Source: an uncultured Campylobacter sp.
GTDB taxonomy: Bacteria > Campylobacterota > Campylobacteria > Campylobacterales > Campylobacteraceae
DNA: 26,982 nucleotides
Assembly (NCBI RefSeq): GCF_937921625.1
Contig: NZ_CAKZTI010000023.1
Coordinates: 1-26,982, forward strand
Direction: 5' to 3'
Positions within the stretch are counted from its first letter, which is position 1. Each line of letters starts with the position of its first letter. Shown one piece after another: positions 15,537 through 23,818 of this stretch. A program made the position numbers and the translations under genes. A model generated the notes under the pieces. That model was not told where the DNA came from and searched no databases. It saw only the letters and a list, made by a program, of their open reading frames with translations.

Positions 15537-16346
15537 ATGATTTTAGCTTCAAACTACGATGAAATCGACTTTGACGCGCTTTATAGGGCGCAAAAAGCAA
15601 AAAGCTCATTCGGCAAAAAACTGGCCGAGCATTGGGACAAAAAGGCGCCTAGCTTCAACGAAGGCGTGATGAAAAGCGCCTACGCGCGCGAGTTTATAGA
15701 CAAGGTCGATTTTACTGGCGTCTCCACGCTACTTGATTTCGCATGCGGCGCGGGCGCGTTAAGCGTGCTGGCGGCGGAAAAGGTAGATAAAATTTACGGC
15801 TACGATTTTTCGCTCAAAATGCTGGAATTCGCCCGCGAGAATGCTCAAATTTACGGCGCAAAAAACGCTAAATTTGCGCAAAAAGCCTTTGAGGACGACT
15901 GGTCAGACATGCCTGAGTGCGACGTGGTTTTTGCCTCGCGCTGCCTTGAGGTGGACGATCTAAAAGCCGCGCTTAACAAGCTTCTTTCAAAGACCAAAAA
16001 GGCGCTTTACATCACTTTTAAGGTGGGCGGCAGCTTCGTGGATGATGAAATTTTGGATGCGATAGGACGCGAAGTGGAGCAAAAGCCCGACTTCGTCTAT
16101 CTTTTAAACATCCTGTTTCAAATGGGCTATCTGCCGAGCCTCAGCTATATCAAAGCCTGGTGTCACGGCGGCGGAGCGAAAAGTGCGGAGGAGTTTGTGC
16201 AAAAGACGCGCTGGATGCTCGGCGGCGAGCTAAGCGAAACGGAGGAAGCGCGGCTGGCGGAGTATTTTAACAGCGGCAAATACGAGCCAAAGCGGGATTT
16301 TATGCACTGGGCATTCGTGCGGGTGGATAAAACGAATGAGCTTTAG
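15537..16346 (+). CDS. Class I SAM-dependent methyltransferase
   Basis: 269 residues. Motif I is LLDFACGAGALS (D67, G71, G73), the acidic ribose-binding residue follows in YGYDFSLKMLEFA, and motif IV-like CDVVFASRCLE lies after WSDMPE. This is a complete seven-strand Rossmann methyltransferase core. The N-terminal FGKKLAEHWDKKAPSFNEG resembles small-molecule methyltransferases that act after a 'W-D-x-x-A' entry helix. The substrate cannot be told. ATG 15537 has AAAGGA about ten bases upstream. It stands alone between two spacers. From memory, similar stand-alone methyltransferases occur in several Campylobacter genomes. Confidence 0.9.
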   Translation: MILASNYDEIDFDALYRAQKAKSSFGKKLAEHWDKKAPSFNEGVMKSAYAREFIDKVDFTGVSTLLDFACGAGALSVLAAEKVDKIYGYDFSLKMLEFARENAQIYGAKNAKFAQKAFEDDWSDMPECDVVFASRCLEVDDLKAALNKLLSKTKKALYITFKVGGSFVDDEILDAIGREVEQKPDFVYLLNILFQMGYLPSLSYIKAWCHGGGAKSAEEFVQKTRWMLGGELSETEEARLAEYFNSGKYEPKRDFMHWAFVRVDKTNEL

Positions 16347-16610
16347 CTCGGTTGCCTTATTTTATGAATGGAGCAGGATAAATTTTGAAGCTAAATTTAG
16401 CTAGAAAAGAAGCGTAAATTTAGCCTGCTAAAAATTTTATCGATAAAATTGCAGGAGTCGGTAAGTATTCATTTTTAAAAATTTAATGCAAAATCGGGAT
16501 CGCTTGTCCGCTAAAAAAGAAGCAAGTCAAAAAACTCGCTTCATTAAATTTAAAACGCTACGGAGTAAAAAAGCAAAATTTGAGCTAAAATAACCGAGAA
16601 AGGCGGTAAA

Positions 16611-17723
16611 ATGCAAACGCAAAAAAACAAAATCCCCGCGGACATCAGCCAAATTCCGCAAGAAATTTTAAAAAGCTATGATAGATTTCGCTTTTGTAGA
16701 TATCTGTTTTTCGGGACGCTTTTGACCTTTCTCATTTATATCGTCGTGTTTCTTACGTTTGTACATGATGCGCCCATAATGTCGTTTTTATGCATGCTCG
16801 CGCTATCTGCGATAAATATACTCGTCTGTCTAAACAGGCTGAAGTATAAAAAATATGCCCTGCTTTTATTTAGCGATGCAGATAAGGCCTTTATGCTTAT
16901 ATGGATACATGTGGCTGCGATATTTTACGTCCTTTATGCTTTTGTCGGATTTTATTTACAGATAAAATATCACATAGACTGGGATACGCGTCAGATTATA
17001 CCCGCTATTTTTATCGCTATTCCGGCGGCGATAATAACATATAACGCAAATCCGGAATTTGACGCCGATGAGACCGTGTATCTACCGGCACCAAAATCGC
17101 AAGCAAAAATCGGCGGAGTCATCGCTGATAAAATTTCCGGCGAGCAAAATTTTAACAAAACAAACGGCGAGGCGCAAGCTACCCAAGATGAAGCCGCTAA
17201 ATTTGATCAAAAATTTAATGACTCGAGCCTTGAAACAGAATCTATCCAAAGAAAAGAGGAGGCGCTAGAGTACGGCAAAGCTCTAACACGAATTGCAAAA
17301 AATTTAAAGCAAAAATATCAACTTCACCGTTTGATCAGATTTACTTTCGCGAGTTTTGCGACAACGGTTTTTTTGATTTTATTTTTACCAAATTCGTATG
17401 AATTACACTGGGCGTTTATAATTAGCGCCGTTTGCACGATTATATTTTTCTTTTCAAAACGCAGATACAGCAAACTTTTCGTAGAAAATCCCGAAAAAAG
17501 CAATACGATTTTCGCGATAGAAAATTTTGCGATTGTGACATTAGTTTTGTATTATCCCATTATGGCTATAGCGTTATGGCTTGCTGGCGGCGGTAGTGAA
17601 TCTAACGATATAGGGCTATTTTTTGGCTTATTTTATCTTCTAGCAGTGACGCCTGTGTCCGTTATTACTATCCTTGTTTGCCTAGCACGCAACTTAAGCG
17701 TTTATAAAGAGATAAAAGAGTGA
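16611..17723 (+). CDS. Multi-pass membrane protein of unknown function, two similar halves
   Basis: 370 residues with AAAGG at about 16599-16603. Hydrophobic helices fall into two groups (about 30-51, 58-78, 98-120, 133-148; then 240-260, 268-284, 303-325, 335-360). A ~90-residue polar linker separates them (residues 155-230, Gln/Glu/Lys-rich, carrying AAATTT-type DNA words). Each half opens with an R-F-R/L-I-R-F-like basic entry, a helix pair, then a Lys/Arg/Tyr loop (RLKYKKYALLLF; SKRRYSKLFVEN), suggesting an internal duplication. Base composition is AT-richer than the flanking genes. There is no Walker, catalytic or transporter motif, and no family is recognised. Confidence 0.75.
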   Translation: MQTQKNKIPADISQIPQEILKSYDRFRFCRYLFFGTLLTFLIYIVVFLTFVHDAPIMSFLCMLALSAINILVCLNRLKYKKYALLLFSDADKAFMLIWIHVAAIFYVLYAFVGFYLQIKYHIDWDTRQIIPAIFIAIPAAIITYNANPEFDADETVYLPAPKSQAKIGGVIADKISGEQNFNKTNGEAQATQDEAAKFDQKFNDSSLETESIQRKEEALEYGKALTRIAKNLKQKYQLHRLIRFTFASFATTVFLILFLPNSYELHWAFIISAVCTIIFFFSKRRYSKLFVENPEKSNTIFAIENFAIVTLVLYYPIMAIALWLAGGGSESNDIGLFFGLFYLLAVTPVSVITILVCLARNLSVYKEIKE

Positions 17724-17985
17724 AATTAGTAAAATTTAAACGAGTTTTTAAATAACTTTATCGCTCAAATATATTTCATCAGCTCCTTGTCTAAGTATTC
17801 TTTAGCTATGGAAGGACAGCTTAAATTTAGAATTTAAATCAATCCAAAGCAGCATTTTGCGTCTTTAAATTTGCAAGCCCGCCATTTAAATATATCTTAT
17901 TTATCTGCGTTCATTAAAACGCTTTAAATTAGCTGAGTATAGAAGTAAGAAAATAAAGAGCGTGGAGATTTTAGGCATAGCAAAT

Positions 17986-18009
17986 GCGTTTAAATTTGAT
18001 CTTAAACGC
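17986..18009. terminator. Hairpin at the convergent end of the membrane-protein gene and kefB
   Basis: GCGTTTAA (17986-17993) pairs perfectly with TTAAACGC (18002-18009) around an 8-base loop. It lies seven bases beyond the kefB stop and serves the convergent spacer. No good T run follows on either strand, so a bidirectional terminator is only a suggestion. Confidence 0.4.
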
Positions 18010-18015
18010 TCAAGA

Positions 18016-19647
18016 CTACTGCGTTAGCTTACATTTCAGCGCCTCTTGCAAAAGCGCATTGGCTACTACTCTCTCCTTTTTTACGAAGATAAAATTTTCG
18101 CCGTATTCGCTCTGCAGCTCGCTTTGTGGATCGGCACCCGTATGCATCACTATGATATTTGCTTTTAAATTAGAGCCGTTTAGCATCTTGGCGACGATGT
18201 CGAGCTTTTGCTGATTTGCGATCGTTAGGATGATGACCGACGCATCGCGCGCATGCAGCTCGTCGATCGCAGTTTTTTGCATTATATTTACAAAGTATAT
18301 GTTCTCTCCACGCGATTTACCGAGATCAACAAGCTCTAAATCGCTCTCGGCGACTACATATAGCAGCCCCTGATCTTTAAGGCGCAGCACCACTTCTTGC
18401 CCTATCCTGCCGTAGCCTGCTACAATGATATGATTTTTCATCGGCGGGATTTGGGTTTTATGCTCCTCATCCTCGAGCTTTTCGACTTTGGATTCAAAGC
18501 GATTGGCAATTTTATTTAAATTTTTAAGAATAAAGGGCGTTAAAATCATCGTCGCGGTTACGACTGTAATTAAAATTTGCCCATTTTCCTTACTTAGCAT
18601 ATTGCGGCTCATCAGTAGCGAAAAGATCGCAAGCGCAAACTCACCTATCTGGCATAGCGACAGCGCCGCTTTTAGTGCTATCCTTTTACCGGTCGAGAGA
18701 AATAAGATCGCGTAAATCACAACCGTTTTAAGCGCCATTATAACGATAATAGCGAGCAGGATTAGCCCATAGTGCGAGACGATGACTTCAAAATTTATCT
18801 GCATACCAATCGTGATGAAAAAAAGTCCGAGCAGTATGTCTCGAAACGGCGTCAGATCGGCCTCTATCTCGTGTTTATACTCGGTTTCTGCGATGAGCAT
18901 GCCCGCGATGAATGCGCCCAGCGTGTATGAAAAGCCAAAAACATGCGCCAAAAAGCTAGCCCCCACGACGGTAAAAAGGATGGTCGCGATGAAAATTTCT
19001 TTAGAATTCGTCTTTACGACGTAGTAGAGGAAGCGGTTGAAGGCGAATTTGCCGAGCACGAAAAGGATCACTACCACTATGGCGGCGCTTACGGCGGTTT
19101 TTAAAATGAGATAATTTACTGGAGTGTTGTCGGTAGAGCCAAATATGTCAATCATAAGCAAGATAGGGATGACGGCGAGGTCTTGAAAGAGCAGGATTCC
19201 AAGTACCTTGCGCCCGTAGTTTTGGTTGATTTCACCTGTTTCGTTGAGCGTTTTTAGCACGATCGCCGTAGAGCTAAGCGCGAGCGCAAGCCCGATAATC
19301 ATCACGGTTTTTATGTTTCCGCCGAAAGCTTGATCGATGATGAGCGCTAGAATAATACCGGTGCCGAGTACTTGGAGTATGCCGTTAAAAAATACGTCCT
19401 TTTTCATGCTCATCAGGTGATGGAAGCTAAACTCAAGCCCGATGGTAAACATCAAAAAGACGATGCCGAATTCCGCCAGCTCGGACATATGGGCGTTTTC
19501 GACACTGCTTAAGCTATATATCTGTGAAAAGCACACGCCCGCGACGATATATCCGATGATAGTGGGAATTTCAAAAATTTTAAAGACGATATTTAGCACT
19601 ATCGCAAGCGCGGTGATCGCAAGAAATAGCTCTATGACAAGCTCCAT
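18016..19647 (-). CDS. kefB: KefB-type monovalent cation/proton antiporter (CPA2) with RCK domain
   Basis: 543 residues on the minus strand, starting ATG at 19645-19647 behind AAAGGGAG. The first ~380 residues hold about 12 membrane helices of the CPA2 Na+/H+ exchanger fold. Conserved features are ISIVVAI-like helices, EFGIVFLMFTIGLEF and FSYTLGAFIAGMLIAET. A cytosolic RCK/TrkA-N Rossmann domain follows with GYGRIG (411-416) and an acidic residue after the second strand (AESD), fitting NAD(H) control. Family members exchange K+ or Na+ for H+ and support pH or electrophile stress tolerance. The glutathione-binding specialisation of E. coli KefB/KefC cannot be confirmed. In C. jejuni, as I recall, it also sits next to hspR; here 488 bases intervene. 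Confidence 0.9.
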   Translation of the reverse strand: MELVIELFLAITALAIVLNIVFKIFEIPTIIGYIVAGVCFSQIYSLSSVENAHMSELAEFGIVFLMFTIGLEFSFHHLMSMKKDVFFNGILQVLGTGIILALIIDQAFGGNIKTVMIIGLALALSSTAIVLKTLNETGEINQNYGRKVLGILLFQDLAVIPILLMIDIFGSTDNTPVNYLILKTAVSAAIVVVILFVLGKFAFNRFLYYVVKTNSKEIFIATILFTVVGASFLAHVFGFSYTLGAFIAGMLIAETEYKHEIEADLTPFRDILLGLFFITIGMQINFEVIVSHYGLILLAIIVIMALKTVVIYAILFLSTGKRIALKAALSLCQIGEFALAIFSLLMSRNMLSKENGQILITVVTATMILTPFILKNLNKIANRFESKVEKLEDEEHKTQIPPMKNHIIVAGYGRIGQEVVLRLKDQGLLYVVAESDLELVDLGKSRGENIYFVNIMQKTAIDELHARDASVIILTIANQQKLDIVAKMLNGSNLKANIIVMHTGADPQSELQSEYGENFIFVKKERVVANALLQEALKCKLTQ

Positions 19648-20135
19648 TAGCTCCCTTTTTTGTAAGATTATGCATAAAATTTAGCGCTAAATTTATTGTC
19701 AAATTTTACATTATCCGCGACCATTTACCGGAGGCGATAATCGATGAAATTTTATCTTTTCATATAAATTTACGGGTAAATTTTATAATGTGATTTTACT
19801 AAAATCCCGCTTAAAAATAGAGAAATTATGTCGCACTTTATCGCTAAATTTAGAGGTTTGCGGTAAAATTTTAATGTCTAACGCGGCTTGGAATTTTAAA
19901 TTTTAAAGCTAAATTATATCAAGGCGACTTTTAAATTTAATTGTAAGAAAATTCGCCCGAGTTTGCTTAGCGCAACTTTAAATTTGACGCGCCCACAAAT
20001 CCGCATTGAAAATCAAAATTTATCGCTTGAATCTACGCTTGAGAGACGATCTTGCTTTTTAATAGCATTAAAATCTCAGCTTATAGCACCAGGATCTGAT
20101 TTTTGCTGAGCTTTAAAATTTTTATTTCGCAGACC
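19648..20135. other. 488-base spacer between hspR and kefB
   Basis: No gene found. It is AT-rich with frequent AAATTT/TTTAAATTT runs. The kefB-proximal end holds the 18-bp palindrome. The hspR-proximal end (20041-20135) has no clear terminator stem; transcription from hspR might fade or run on into kefB. Confidence 0.6.
19677..19694. promoter_or_regulatory. 18-bp perfect palindrome ahead of kefB, candidate operator
   Basis: AAATTTAGCGCTAAATTT is a perfect 18-base inverted repeat lying about 30 bases upstream of the kefB start, within the likely promoter. The nearby minus-strand CATAAT (19667-19672) and TTGACA (19697-19702) are possible but badly spaced promoter elements. AAATTTAGCGC words are common in this DNA, so chance is a real alternative. 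Confidence 0.35.
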
Positions 20136-20447
20136 TTAGTCTGTCTCTCCGCCAAGCTCTAAAATTCTAGCCCGCAGCTCCTCGATCTCGCGCTCATACT
20201 CGGCAATCCTTTCTTGCAGGCGAAAGATCACATCCACGCCCGCAAGATTGACGCCAAGCTCCTTTGTAAGGTTTAAAATCATGCGTATGCGGTCCATATC
20301 ATGCGCCGAGTACAGGCGCATCTTGCCCTCCGTGCGCCCCGGACTCACGAGCCCTTCGCGCTCGTATTGCCGCAATGTCTGCGGATGGATATCTAGGACC
20401 TTCGAAACTATCGATATGAGATAAACCGGCTCATCGTAATCATGCAT
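20136..20447 (-). CDS. hspR: Heat-shock repressor HspR (MerR type)
   Basis: 103 residues on the minus strand. The MerR-type winged helix is clear: YLISIVSKVLDIHPQTLRQYEREGLVSPGR, then MRLYSAHDMDRI. A C-terminal coiled coil (about 75-95, LQERIAEYEREIEELRARI) follows for dimer formation. HspR binds HAIR-type inverted repeats and represses chaperone genes, and DnaK/DnaJ-family activity can modulate it. A Shine-Dalgarno AAGGAGG (complement of 20455-20461) overlaps the cbpA stop, so the two are co-transcribed and coupled. It is slightly shorter than the ~120 residues I recall for C. jejuni HspR, at the C-terminus. It probably regulates its own operon through the box at 21420-21440. Confidence 0.95.
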   Translation of the reverse strand: MHDYDEPVYLISIVSKVLDIHPQTLRQYEREGLVSPGRTEGKMRLYSAHDMDRIRMILNLTKELGVNLAGVDVIFRLQERIAEYEREIEELRARILELGGETD

Positions 20448-20459
20448 TTTGATGCCTCC

Positions 20460-21374
20460 TTATAGCTTTTGCAGCGCGGCTTTGACGTCCTCATCCAGCG
20501 AATCGACGTCGGGAAGGACGACGTTTACCACCGCGTATAGATCGCCTAAAATTTTACTCTTGCGGTTTTGCACGCCGTAGCCTTTTAGACGGTATTTCTG
20601 CCCGTTTTTGGTATTTTTTGCGATCTTTATTGTTGCGCTTTTGCTTGGCGTCGAAATTTCTACCTTTCCGCCAAACATCGCCGTTTTCAAAGGCACGTCA
20701 ATCTTTTTGAAAAGATCGTCGCCTTCGCGGCTGTACTCGGCGCTTGGCGCGATTTTTATTTCCAAAATTAGATCGCCGCTTTGAGCGCCTGATTTTTGTC
20801 CTTTACCTCTGATGCGTAGCTTTTCGCCTGCATTGATGCCCGCGGGCACTTTAAATTTAACCGTCTCGCCGCTTACGCGCACGCTCATCTCGCCACCTTG
20901 TATCGCGGTTTCAAAAGGAATTTCAATCGAGCTGTGCGTATCTAGGCTCTGCGCGCCGCCAAATCCGCCACCGAAACTGCTGCCGCTAAAGCCACTAAAA
21001 CCTTCGCCGCCACCAAAAGAGCTGAAACTAAATCCACCGCGCGAACCTGCGCTTTTTGCGCCGAAGGAGCCGCCGAAAATGCTGTTTAGGATGTCGTTTA
21101 GATCGCCCATGTTTGCCGAGCCCTGCGCGAAATCGTGGAAATTCTGCCCACCGAACATCTCATCGCCATGGCGGTCATACTGCGCCCGCTTCTTCTCGTC
21201 GCTTAAAATTTCATACGCGGCGTTGATCTCTTTAAATTTATCCTCAGCTCCGGGCTCTTTATTGATATCCGGGTGATACTTACGAGCTAGCCTGCGGTAA
21301 GCTTTTTTAATCTCCTCGGCGCTTGCTGATTTATCCACGCCTAAGGTTTCGTATAAACTGCTTGTGCTTGCCAT
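20460..21374 (-). CDS. cbpA: CbpA-type DnaJ co-chaperone
   Basis: 304 residues on the minus strand. The N-terminal J domain has the essential HPD (H34-D36, KYHPDINKEPG), which stimulates DnaK ATP hydrolysis. A Gly/Phe-rich linker follows (about 80-135, GGFSFSSFGGGEGFSGFSG). The C-terminal DnaJ substrate-binding domain (about 140-300, SSIEIPFETAIQGGEMSV; GINAGEKLRIRGKGQ) contains none of the CxxCxGxG zinc repeats. That is the CbpA/class II plan, not full DnaJ. Its Shine-Dalgarno AAGGA is at 21380-21384 (complement), and a TATAAT -10 is at 21406-21411 (complement). It heads the cbpA-hspR operon behind a HAIR-like box and faces htrA. Confidence 0.95.
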   Translation of the reverse strand: MASTSSLYETLGVDKSASAEEIKKAYRRLARKYHPDINKEPGAEDKFKEINAAYEILSDEKKRAQYDRHGDEMFGGQNFHDFAQGSANMGDLNDILNSIFGGSFGAKSAGSRGGFSFSSFGGGEGFSGFSGSSFGGGFGGAQSLDTHSSIEIPFETAIQGGEMSVRVSGETVKFKVPAGINAGEKLRIRGKGQKSGAQSGDLILEIKIAPSAEYSREGDDLFKKIDVPLKTAMFGGKVEISTPSKSATIKIAKNTKNGQKYRLKGYGVQNRKSKILGDLYAVVNVVLPDVDSLDEDVKAALQKL

Positions 21375-21405
21375 TTTAATCCTTAAAATCTTAAAATTTA
21401 TGTAG

Positions 21406-21411
21406 ATTATA
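21406..21411 (-). promoter_or_regulatory. Candidate -10 box of the cbpA-hspR promoter
   Basis: The minus strand reads TATAAT here, about 32 bases upstream of the cbpA ATG. That would give a ~25-base leader containing AAGGA. The HAIR-like box lies directly upstream, positioned to block polymerase. Confidence 0.65.
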
Positions 21412-21419
21412 TCATAAAA

Positions 21420-21440
21420 CTTTAGTGAGTGTCAATCAAG
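21420..21440. promoter_or_regulatory. HAIR-like HspR operator before cbpA
   Basis: The plus strand reads CTTTAGT-N7-AATCAAG; the minus strand reads CTTGATT-N7-ACTAAAG. The known HAIR consensus is CTTGAGT-N7-ACTCAAG, so 12 of 14 half-site bases match with the correct 7-base spacing. It sits just upstream of the cbpA -10 box, in the spacer shared with htrA. Autoregulation of cbpA-hspR is the natural reading. The htrA start is about 100 bases away, so control of htrA is less certain. Confidence 0.75.
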
Positions 21441-21501
21441 TTTGCTAAATTCTATTTATAAATTTTAATTTTGCGTTAAGAATATATTAGCGGACAAAAT
21501 T

Positions 21502-21507
21502 TATAAT
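21502..21507 (+). promoter_or_regulatory. Candidate -10 box of the htrA promoter
   Basis: TATAAT lies 35 bases upstream of ATG 21543, behind AT-rich DNA with no evident -35, as usual for Campylobacter sigma-70 promoters. The Shine-Dalgarno AAGGA is at 21531-21535. Confidence 0.6.
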
Positions 21508-21542
21508 TCCGCCAAAATTTCATTATCACAAAGGAAGCAAAA

Positions 21543-22964
21543 ATGAAAAAATCGATCATCATATCGATAGCTTTAGCAGGTGCGCTTTTTGGCGCTAGTA
21601 TCGACATTAAAGAAGCTCCAAGCAATTATGAGCGCGTAAATCCGGGCTTTAATCAAGACGTGGTGCTTTCGTATCACAGCTCGCTTGCGGACGTAAAAAA
21701 ATCCGTCGTCAATATCGCAACTAAAACCAAGATCAAAGCAGGCAATAGCCCGATGTCGCAGATGTTTGACGATCCGTTTTTTAAGCAATTTTTCGATTTT
21801 GATATTCCGCAGCAGCAGGAGCGCGAGGGAAGCTCGCTAGGCTCTGGTGTCATCATCTCTGAAGACGGCTATATTGTCACAAATAATCACGTAATAGAAA
21901 ATGCCGACGAAATCGTAGTTACGCTATTAGAAGGCGATAAGGAATATAAAGCCAAGGTAATCGGCACCGACCCTAAAACCGACCTTGCGATCATCAAAAT
22001 CGACGAAAAAAATCTCTCTGCGGTTAAATTTGCCGACTCGTCCAAGGCTATGGAGGGCGATATCGTCTTTGCTATCGGAAATCCTTTCGGCGTGGGCGGC
22101 ACCATCACTCAAGGCATAATCTCGGCGCTAAATAAAAACAATATCGGGTTAAATCAATATGAAAATTTCATCCAAACCGACGCTTCGATTAACCCGGGCA
22201 ACTCAGGCGGCGCGCTAGTGGATAGTCGCGGCGCGCTTTTGGGAATAAATTCCGCTATTTTAAGTCGCGGCGGCGGAAATAACGGCGTAGGCTTTGCGAT
22301 CCCTTCAAATATGGTAAAAGAGATCGCTGAAAAGCTCATCACAAACGGCAAGATCGAGCGTGGCTTTATAGGCGTTACGATCTCAGATATGTCTAAAGAT
22401 CAAAAAGAGCTCTATGAAAGCAAAGAGGGCGCACTAATCTCAAGCGTCGAAAAAGACATGCCTGCCGATAAAGCAGGCATCAAGCGCGGCGATTTGATTA
22501 CCAAAATAAACGGCAAATCTATCAAAAACGCCAACGAGCTAAAAAATTTAATCGGCTCAATGGCTCCAGGAAGCTCAGTGGATGTAGAATTTGAACGCGA
22601 CGGCAAAAGCAAGAGCACGACTATCAAGCTAGACGCGATGAAATCCGACTCCACCACCTTAGGCTCAACCGGCGAGGACTCAAAAAGCGCAATAGAGGGG
22701 CTAAAGCTAAGGACGTTAAATGACAGCTTGCGCCGCAAATATAACCTCGACGACGATGTCTCGGGTGCCCTCGTCTTAAGCGTCAAAAATGGCTCAAAAG
22801 CCGATGATTACGGCTTTGAGGTAGGCGACGTGATCATCCAAGTCGGTCAAAACGATGTCAAAAGCACAGACGACTTCGATCGATACATCAAAGATTACAA
22901 GGGCAAGAAAACCCTAGTTTGGGTTATCAGACGCGGAATTCCGCAAGGTCTTGTAATCCGCTAA
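21543..22964 (+). CDS. htrA: Periplasmic serine protease/chaperone HtrA (DegP/DegQ family)
   Basis: 473 residues with a Sec signal peptide (MKKSIIISIALAGALFGASI, cleaved near residue 18-20). The trypsin-like domain carries the full triad: H116 (TNNHVIEN), D147 (DPKTDLAI) and S221 (NPGNSGGAL). Two PDZ domains follow: about 265-355 (GFIGVTI, KRGDLITKINGKSI) and about 385-470 (GALVLSVKNGSKAD, GDVIIQVGQ). An acidic stretch rich in Ser/Thr/Asp (365-378) separates them. It degrades or refolds misfolded periplasmic proteins and forms oligomers. In C. jejuni the homologue is also secreted and cleaves host junction proteins (family knowledge). It is divergent from cbpA-hspR, giving a quality-control locus. 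Confidence 0.97.
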   Translation: MKKSIIISIALAGALFGASIDIKEAPSNYERVNPGFNQDVVLSYHSSLADVKKSVVNIATKTKIKAGNSPMSQMFDDPFFKQFFDFDIPQQQEREGSSLGSGVIISEDGYIVTNNHVIENADEIVVTLLEGDKEYKAKVIGTDPKTDLAIIKIDEKNLSAVKFADSSKAMEGDIVFAIGNPFGVGGTITQGIISALNKNNIGLNQYENFIQTDASINPGNSGGALVDSRGALLGINSAILSRGGGNNGVGFAIPSNMVKEIAEKLITNGKIERGFIGVTISDMSKDQKELYESKEGALISSVEKDMPADKAGIKRGDLITKINGKSIKNANELKNLIGSMAPGSSVDVEFERDGKSKSTTIKLDAMKSDSTTLGSTGEDSKSAIEGLKLRTLNDSLRRKYNLDDDVSGALVLSVKNGSKADDYGFEVGDVIIQVGQNDVKSTDDFDRYIKDYKGKKTLVWVIRRGIPQGLVIR

Positions 22965-22987
22965 GCTTAGTCCACCAAGCTTAGCGG
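22958..22987 (+). terminator. 11-bp hairpin over the htrA stop codon
   Basis: CCGCTAAGCTT (22958-22968) pairs perfectly with AAGCTTAGCGG (22977-22987) around an 8-base loop; the htrA TAA lies inside the left arm. CGAGTAACG follows instead of a T run, so termination would be Rho-dependent, or the element stabilises the mRNA end. Confidence 0.5.
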
Positions 22988-23818
22988 CGAGTAACGCGAA
23001 AGCGTTAAAATTTAACCGCGGCGAGCCCAGGACAAAGCATTAGCGGAACATTGCGAGTAAGCCAGCAGAAGTTTTTGGGATTTTGAACTTTCTGATAAGC
23101 GAAATTTCGAGCTTTCGAGCACAAAAGATACATAATAAACTATAAAGATGGGCTTTTGGCAGGCATTAAAAGTTGCCGGAAGCTCTCTGTTATTTCAAGC
23201 GCCTCTGAAAGCCCTCTGCTATTTCAAAATACCGCTAAAAGCTCAAATTTCGCTTGAAATTTTTAGAATTTTGCTTTTTTGCTTTTGTTTTCACTTGGAA
23301 TTTTTAAAATTTAACCCTCCACGCCGCTACTTTATCGTTTTTATCGCCTCGCCTGAAATTGCTTTTAAATTTTAATCTCTTTGCCAACGACATACCGCAA
23401 AAGTATGTGCTTCTAGCCTGAAATTACTTCAAATTTTAATTCCTCTTGTATATTACTTCACTTTAAATTCTACAAATCCAAATTTTATAAAATCTATGTC
23501 CTACCCTATTTCTCGATATCAGAAACTGCTGCCTCTTTATTCTAGCGCTTTTATCGCAGCGTCGTTTCTTGGGAATTCCGCTGGCTAAATTTTAAAGTCG
23601 GAATTTTAAAATTTAGCTATTTTGTAATCGTAATTTTTCGTTTAAGCTTCAATAACAAAAATAAGCTGAAATTTTACTTTATTATCGAAAACGTTGCATC
23701 GCAATACCCATTTTTTCGCATTAAGCTACCTTTCGTTAGAAATTGTATTAAATTTATTGTAAATAGGTATTTTTATAGTATAATGGATAGTTTTTATTTT
23801 TTACGAAGGATTACAACT
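22988..23818. other. ~830-base spacer between htrA and the giant repeat gene
   Basis: No supportable gene. A 75-codon frame at 23148-23375 is composed of AAATTT/CTCTG words without a Shine-Dalgarno and is not called. The region is AT-rich, has two imperfect direct repeats (GCCTGAAATT... at 23351 and 23416, ~32 bases each), and ends with the promoter of the next gene. Confidence 0.6.
23779..23784 (+). promoter_or_regulatory. Candidate -10 box of the giant repeat-protein gene
   Basis: A perfect TATAAT preceded by T-rich periodic DNA (GGTATTTTTATAG) lies 34 bases upstream of ATG 23819. Shine-Dalgarno AAGGA is at 23806-23810, eight bases before the start. This is a textbook Campylobacter promoter layout and supports strong, independent expression. 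Confidence 0.7.

Noticed and set aside
23148..23375. 75-codon open frame in the spacer after htrA
   Set aside because: No Shine-Dalgarno, repetitive CTCTG/AAATTT composition, no recognisable protein features; most likely chance.
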